Of a stretch of DNA of 64,000 nt, positions 60,601 to 64,000 are shown one piece after another (the stretch's first letter is position 1; each line of letters starts with the position of its first letter). The stretch is from positions 3,782,001-3,846,000 of the forward strand of contig CADCSX010000023.1 in NCBI GenBank assembly GCA_902805475.1, in the 5' to 3' direction. Below the pieces are notes generated by a model that was not told where the DNA came from, made no database searches, and saw nothing but the letters and a program-made list of their open reading frames with translations. The position numbers and the translations under genes are program-made. The DNA comes from Entonaema liquescens. Its lineage: Eukaryota > Ascomycota > Sordariomycetes > Xylariales > Xylariaceae.

Positions 60601-63600
60601 AATCGGGATGTATTGGAAGCGATTCGGGACAGTATCGAAAGGATACGAGGAGAACTACTCCGTCCGCACGCAGGAACGACTGATATCCTCGACGCCCTAC
60701 ACGAGGGATTTAGCGACATGCGAATTAGCATCGAGAAGATGAGCGACAAGCCAGCAGACTTAACTGCTAATGACGAAATTCTCGACGCCCTTAAATCTGG
60801 TCTAGATGGTGTTCGAACAAATATTGACTCCCTTCGCGATAACAGCCAGGAGAGAGCCCTCGCCACCATAGGCGCAGCCCCGAGCGATGCCCTTATTCCT
60901 ACCGACCTTGTAAAGCACGACGACATTAAAAATCTTGAGGTCATGATGACACAGCTCAGAGTTAAGATGGAATCTTTAGAAGCACCCCCACCCCCGCCGG
61001 CTGCAGAGGGGTTGTCAAAGGATGACCTAGCAGAGCTTGAAGAAATGCTCAAGAATAATGTGTCCAAAGAGGACTTGAATCAGATTGAAGAATTGCTTAA
61101 AGGCATGCAAGAATCGATGTCCAACATACCAGTTAGAGAGATAGGAAAGGTAGATGTGGACAGAGAACGCGACCCTCCAATCAACCTCGACGATGCCGCT
61201 ACCAAAGAGGATGCGCATGCAATCGAGACTATTCTTCGAAACGCCAAAGCTCGTCTAGATGATCTGATCGATGGAGACCAAGCAGTCAAGAAGGATCAGA
61301 TCGATACACTCGAGGCTCTGGTACTCGAGACCAAGGACTCCCTGTCAACGATGGCAGGCCAGCTAGAATTGGTCTCTAAAAAGGAGGACCTTCTTTCAAT
61401 CGAGACTCTCGCGGCACAGATTAATGCCGCTCTAGATGAGATGAAGGAGCGTGCTGAGAAGTTTCTCGAGGACCCTGAGAAAGTCACCAAGACCCACGTT
61501 GCTGCAGTCGTGGCCGCCGTTGTTGAGCTTAAATCAACAGTGGACGAGACTGTCCAGCCTAGCATTGCAGCTCTACCCTCGAAAGACGACATCAAGAATC
61601 TTGAGGATGCTATTAAAGAGTCCAATGCAAAAGCTTTTGAACAGCAACAAGCAGAGACTATTAGCCTTGGTGAACGAGTCGCGGAAGTCAAGGCCTTTTG
61701 GAAGAGTTTCAGAACCTGGTCAAAGAGAGACTACAAGCTGGCGGCACTGCCGTGGAGTCTTTAAGTAAGCTTCTCGAGAATCTCAGCGACACGGCGCACA
61801 AGAATTCCGACGTCGGTAGTACCGTAAAGGAGATGTTTGACGTAGTCAAAGCAGAATTTGAAGAGTCGAAGAGTAGTCTAGCAGGTGCCAAGCTAGACAC
61901 CGACGAGAAATTCAAGGAGACTACCGAGGCCCTGGGTGCCAAGTTTGACGAGAAGATCGGCGAACTTGTGACAAGATATGACGAATTCCAGCTCGTCATG
62001 GAAGACCGGACAAAGGCTTCGGAATCAAGGGACGAAGAAATGAAGACTGCTATGGTGAATACAAATACAATCACAGAAGAATTAAAAGTCCTCATCGATA
62101 CGCTTGGATCAACCGTCACTGGCGCCTTGGAGAAAATGGAAGAGGCGTCAAAAACGGTCTTTGACAAGGTCGAAACACTATATGGCAAGGCTGAAGAAAA
62201 CCACACTGAGGATAAGGCGGAACACCAAGTTACTCGCGATCATATCCAGAAGGTTATTAGTGCCGTTGAAGGTCTCCAAGGTCATGTAGGTGATTATCAG
62301 CCAAAGATTCTCGACTCGGTTAAGGAAGTGCTTCTTACCATCGGACAACACTATGAGCATTCCAAGAACTCGGAAACAGGCATCCTACAGAAGATCGAAG
62401 AAGCCAAGCCCGAGAAATACGATGACAGCACAGTGCAATCCAAGCTTGCCAAGTTGGACAGCGACATACATTCTATGCGAGAAAATCTGGACAATGAGAT
62501 GCATGCCAAGTTGAATAAGCTGGTTGACCATACTCAGACTGCCGATAAAGCATACGCTCAGCTTGATACTCTTGATCAGGTACACCAGCAAGTTGTAAAG
62601 ACAGCCGCTGATATCTCGGAATTCCTTTCGTCGCAAAAGCAGCGTATCGAAGACGAGAATGAGGAGCGTGCGAAAACACTTCAGGTGACAACAATGCAGC
62701 TGGAACGCCAGAAGGCCGAGCAGGATCAAGTGGAAAACAACTTAGCATACCTGCGAGATGAGGAGACTCAGATACGCGAGTCGATCCTGGCCCTGAGGGC
62801 TGAGCAAGATTCTTTGGTTCGACAAAAGACTCGATTGACCGCGGATGTTTCTTCCCTTGAGACTGCTCTGCATCTTCGCCGCGAAGAGCTTCAAGCTATG
62901 GATGCCCGGGCCGAGGGTCTGGAGCGCAGGATACTTGAGGGTGTTTTGGATCATTCTCGTGCTCTTCTCATGACGAAATCCGGGTTTAAAGGCCGCGAGG
63001 CTATGAGCCGTAAGCGCGTCCCCGGTGCTCGATCCAGTTTAGGGCCCAATGATGACCCAAAGCAGGCCAAGTCTCGCTCAGCAGTTAACATGGCAGTCAA
63101 TGGTGGTAGGGCAAGCTTGATTCCACAGAATTCCGCAAGCAACGGGCGCCGAATCCTGAGCCTCAACCAGATCACTAACAACATCCCTACTGGTGGCATT
63201 AAGCGTAGCCAGAGCGTTCGTACCCCGGCAGGTGCGGCATTACGGAAGAGCAGCTGGGCGCCAGGGAAAAACGGCGCCGGCAAAGGCTACGGTGACTTGG
63301 GCATAAATAAGGAGAACGTAGACCTGGTGCGTGAGAGTGACGAGGAGGCACGTGAGGACTCACCTTTGTCTGAGCCGGAGCCCGAGACACCAACACCCTT
63401 AGAAGACGAAACCGTAGTTATCGCCGCCGACGAAGAATCTCCTGCAGATGACGACGAGGACGAGGATGCTACGGAAATGCCCATCGAGGTTGAAGAAGGT
63501 GATGTAGACGAGGTGAACGAGATAGAAAGTGAGGCTGGAACAACGGTCATCACAGGTGCTGAGTCGGAGGACAGTGAAGACCAAGATGGGTCTCAAAGTG

Positions 63601-63704
63601 AGTGGACCGAAACTGCTGCAGGCCGGGATAGCGTCTCATTGGAAAGTATAGATGACGCCGATAGCATCACAGGCGAAGGCGATCTTGTCATGTGCAGCAC
63701 ATGA
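57614..63704 (+). CDS. Large coiled-coil protein of about 2,000 residues, with internal repeats and one frameshift
   Basis: Function unknown; I recognise only that similar long coiled-coil proteins, often labelled chromosome-segregation-like, occur in filamentous ascomycetes. Exons 57614-57699 and 57780-63704. Start MPPVERDAPVDRPLRHQ, spliced to WDSSDPERAPPPLPMNP. Residues ~30-330 are polar, Ser/Pro-rich and probably disordered. Next comes a helical region with about four repeats of an RDDVxEAVKEGL module (59540-59895), then about four 40-residue repeats of the form EELxxxxxTGFEQLRTHMEGYVDKA (60055-60500). Long heptad coiled coil follows to about 62960. The C-terminus has a basic Ser-rich patch, GINKENVD (a possible KEN degron) and a strongly acidic tail. 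Near 61690-61698 the frame changes between EVKA and LLEEFQNLVKERLQAGG; one missing C in CC explains it, and the exon total (6011) then becomes divisible by three. Confidence 0.82.
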
Positions 63705-64000
63705 TGAACCTATTGGTTTAGCGAAGCGGCGCGCCGTGTTTTAAGTTTGGAAGCCTCCGGAGGCGGAAATCTGAACTGGATGGAGTACTCGGGGCGGGGG
63801 TTCATCTGCTTCATGTTGCTTTCGGTTGTATTATGTCTATCCCTCTATTCGTCATACGTATTGACGGAAACGAGATTAGAGAGGTCTGTGCTTATGGTGG
63901 AATGAGTGTATGTACGTCCTTGGTATTGCCTGCCTGTCTTTGCCGTATATCCAGGACCTCACAGGCGGGAGGGGGGGATGGCTGGTGTAAGGAGGAGGAG
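63705..64000. other. 3' flank of the coiled-coil gene
   Basis: Just under 300 bases to the window end; 3' UTR-like, ending in a purine-rich stretch. No gene start seen. Confidence 0.5.

Overview
This window comes from a filamentous ascomycete (Pezizomycotina, most likely a sordariomycete). The evidence is many short GT-AG introns of about 50-110 bases with CTAAC-like branch sites, fungal-type orthologues throughout, moderate GC content in genes, and one retroelement carrying the transition-only decay left by repeat-induced point mutation (RIP). I cannot name the species.

Layout. 1-8251 (-): neurofibromin/IRA-type RasGAP, running off the left edge. 9920-17207: a complete copia-like LTR retrotransposon with a perfect 5-bp target duplication, mutated to extreme AT content. 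17525-20713 (-): nuclear 5'-3' exoribonuclease RAT1 with a one-base frameshift. 21831-24935 (+): vesicle tether USO1. 25570-27588 (+): arginine methyltransferase PRMT3. 28197-30942 (-): MscS-family channel with an EF-hand. 31-37 kb is an accessory pocket: a relic hAT element with a BED finger joined directly to a dimerisation domain, then a sugar-transporter gene (34589-37099, -) whose only visible lesion is one in-frame TAG. 37984-40029 (-): Abp2-family ARS-binding protein with three apparent frameshifts. 42227-43274 (+): peroxisomal carrier PMP47/ANT1. 43832-46407 (-): NatC subunit MAK10/NAA35. 47410-47825 (-): the 75-residue ATP synthase epsilon subunit ATP15. 48397-49954 (-): complex III core protein QCR2. 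50620-52861 (+): RNA polymerase III subunit RPC82. 53576-54863 (+): mitochondrial GTP/GDP carrier GGC1. 55554-55635 (+): intron-containing tRNA-Arg(ACG). 57614-63704 (+): a ~2,000-residue coiled-coil protein with internal repeats and one frameshift.

Most genes are conserved housekeeping functions without operon logic. Three mitochondrial genes (ATP15, QCR2, GGC1) fall within 7.5 kb, and QCR2 and RPC82 are divergent from a shared ~0.66 kb gap. Exon coordinates were worked out by hand from splice sites. In every multi-exon gene listed as intact the summed exon lengths are a multiple of three, and in RAT1 and the coiled-coil gene they become so after restoring one base.

I found no convincing novel multi-gene system. 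The most interesting signals are the RIP-decayed element with readable boundaries, the hAT relic with matching palindromes at both ends, the transporter broken by a single RIP-type transition, and five single-base frameshifts in three otherwise conserved genes, which look more like sequence error than decay.
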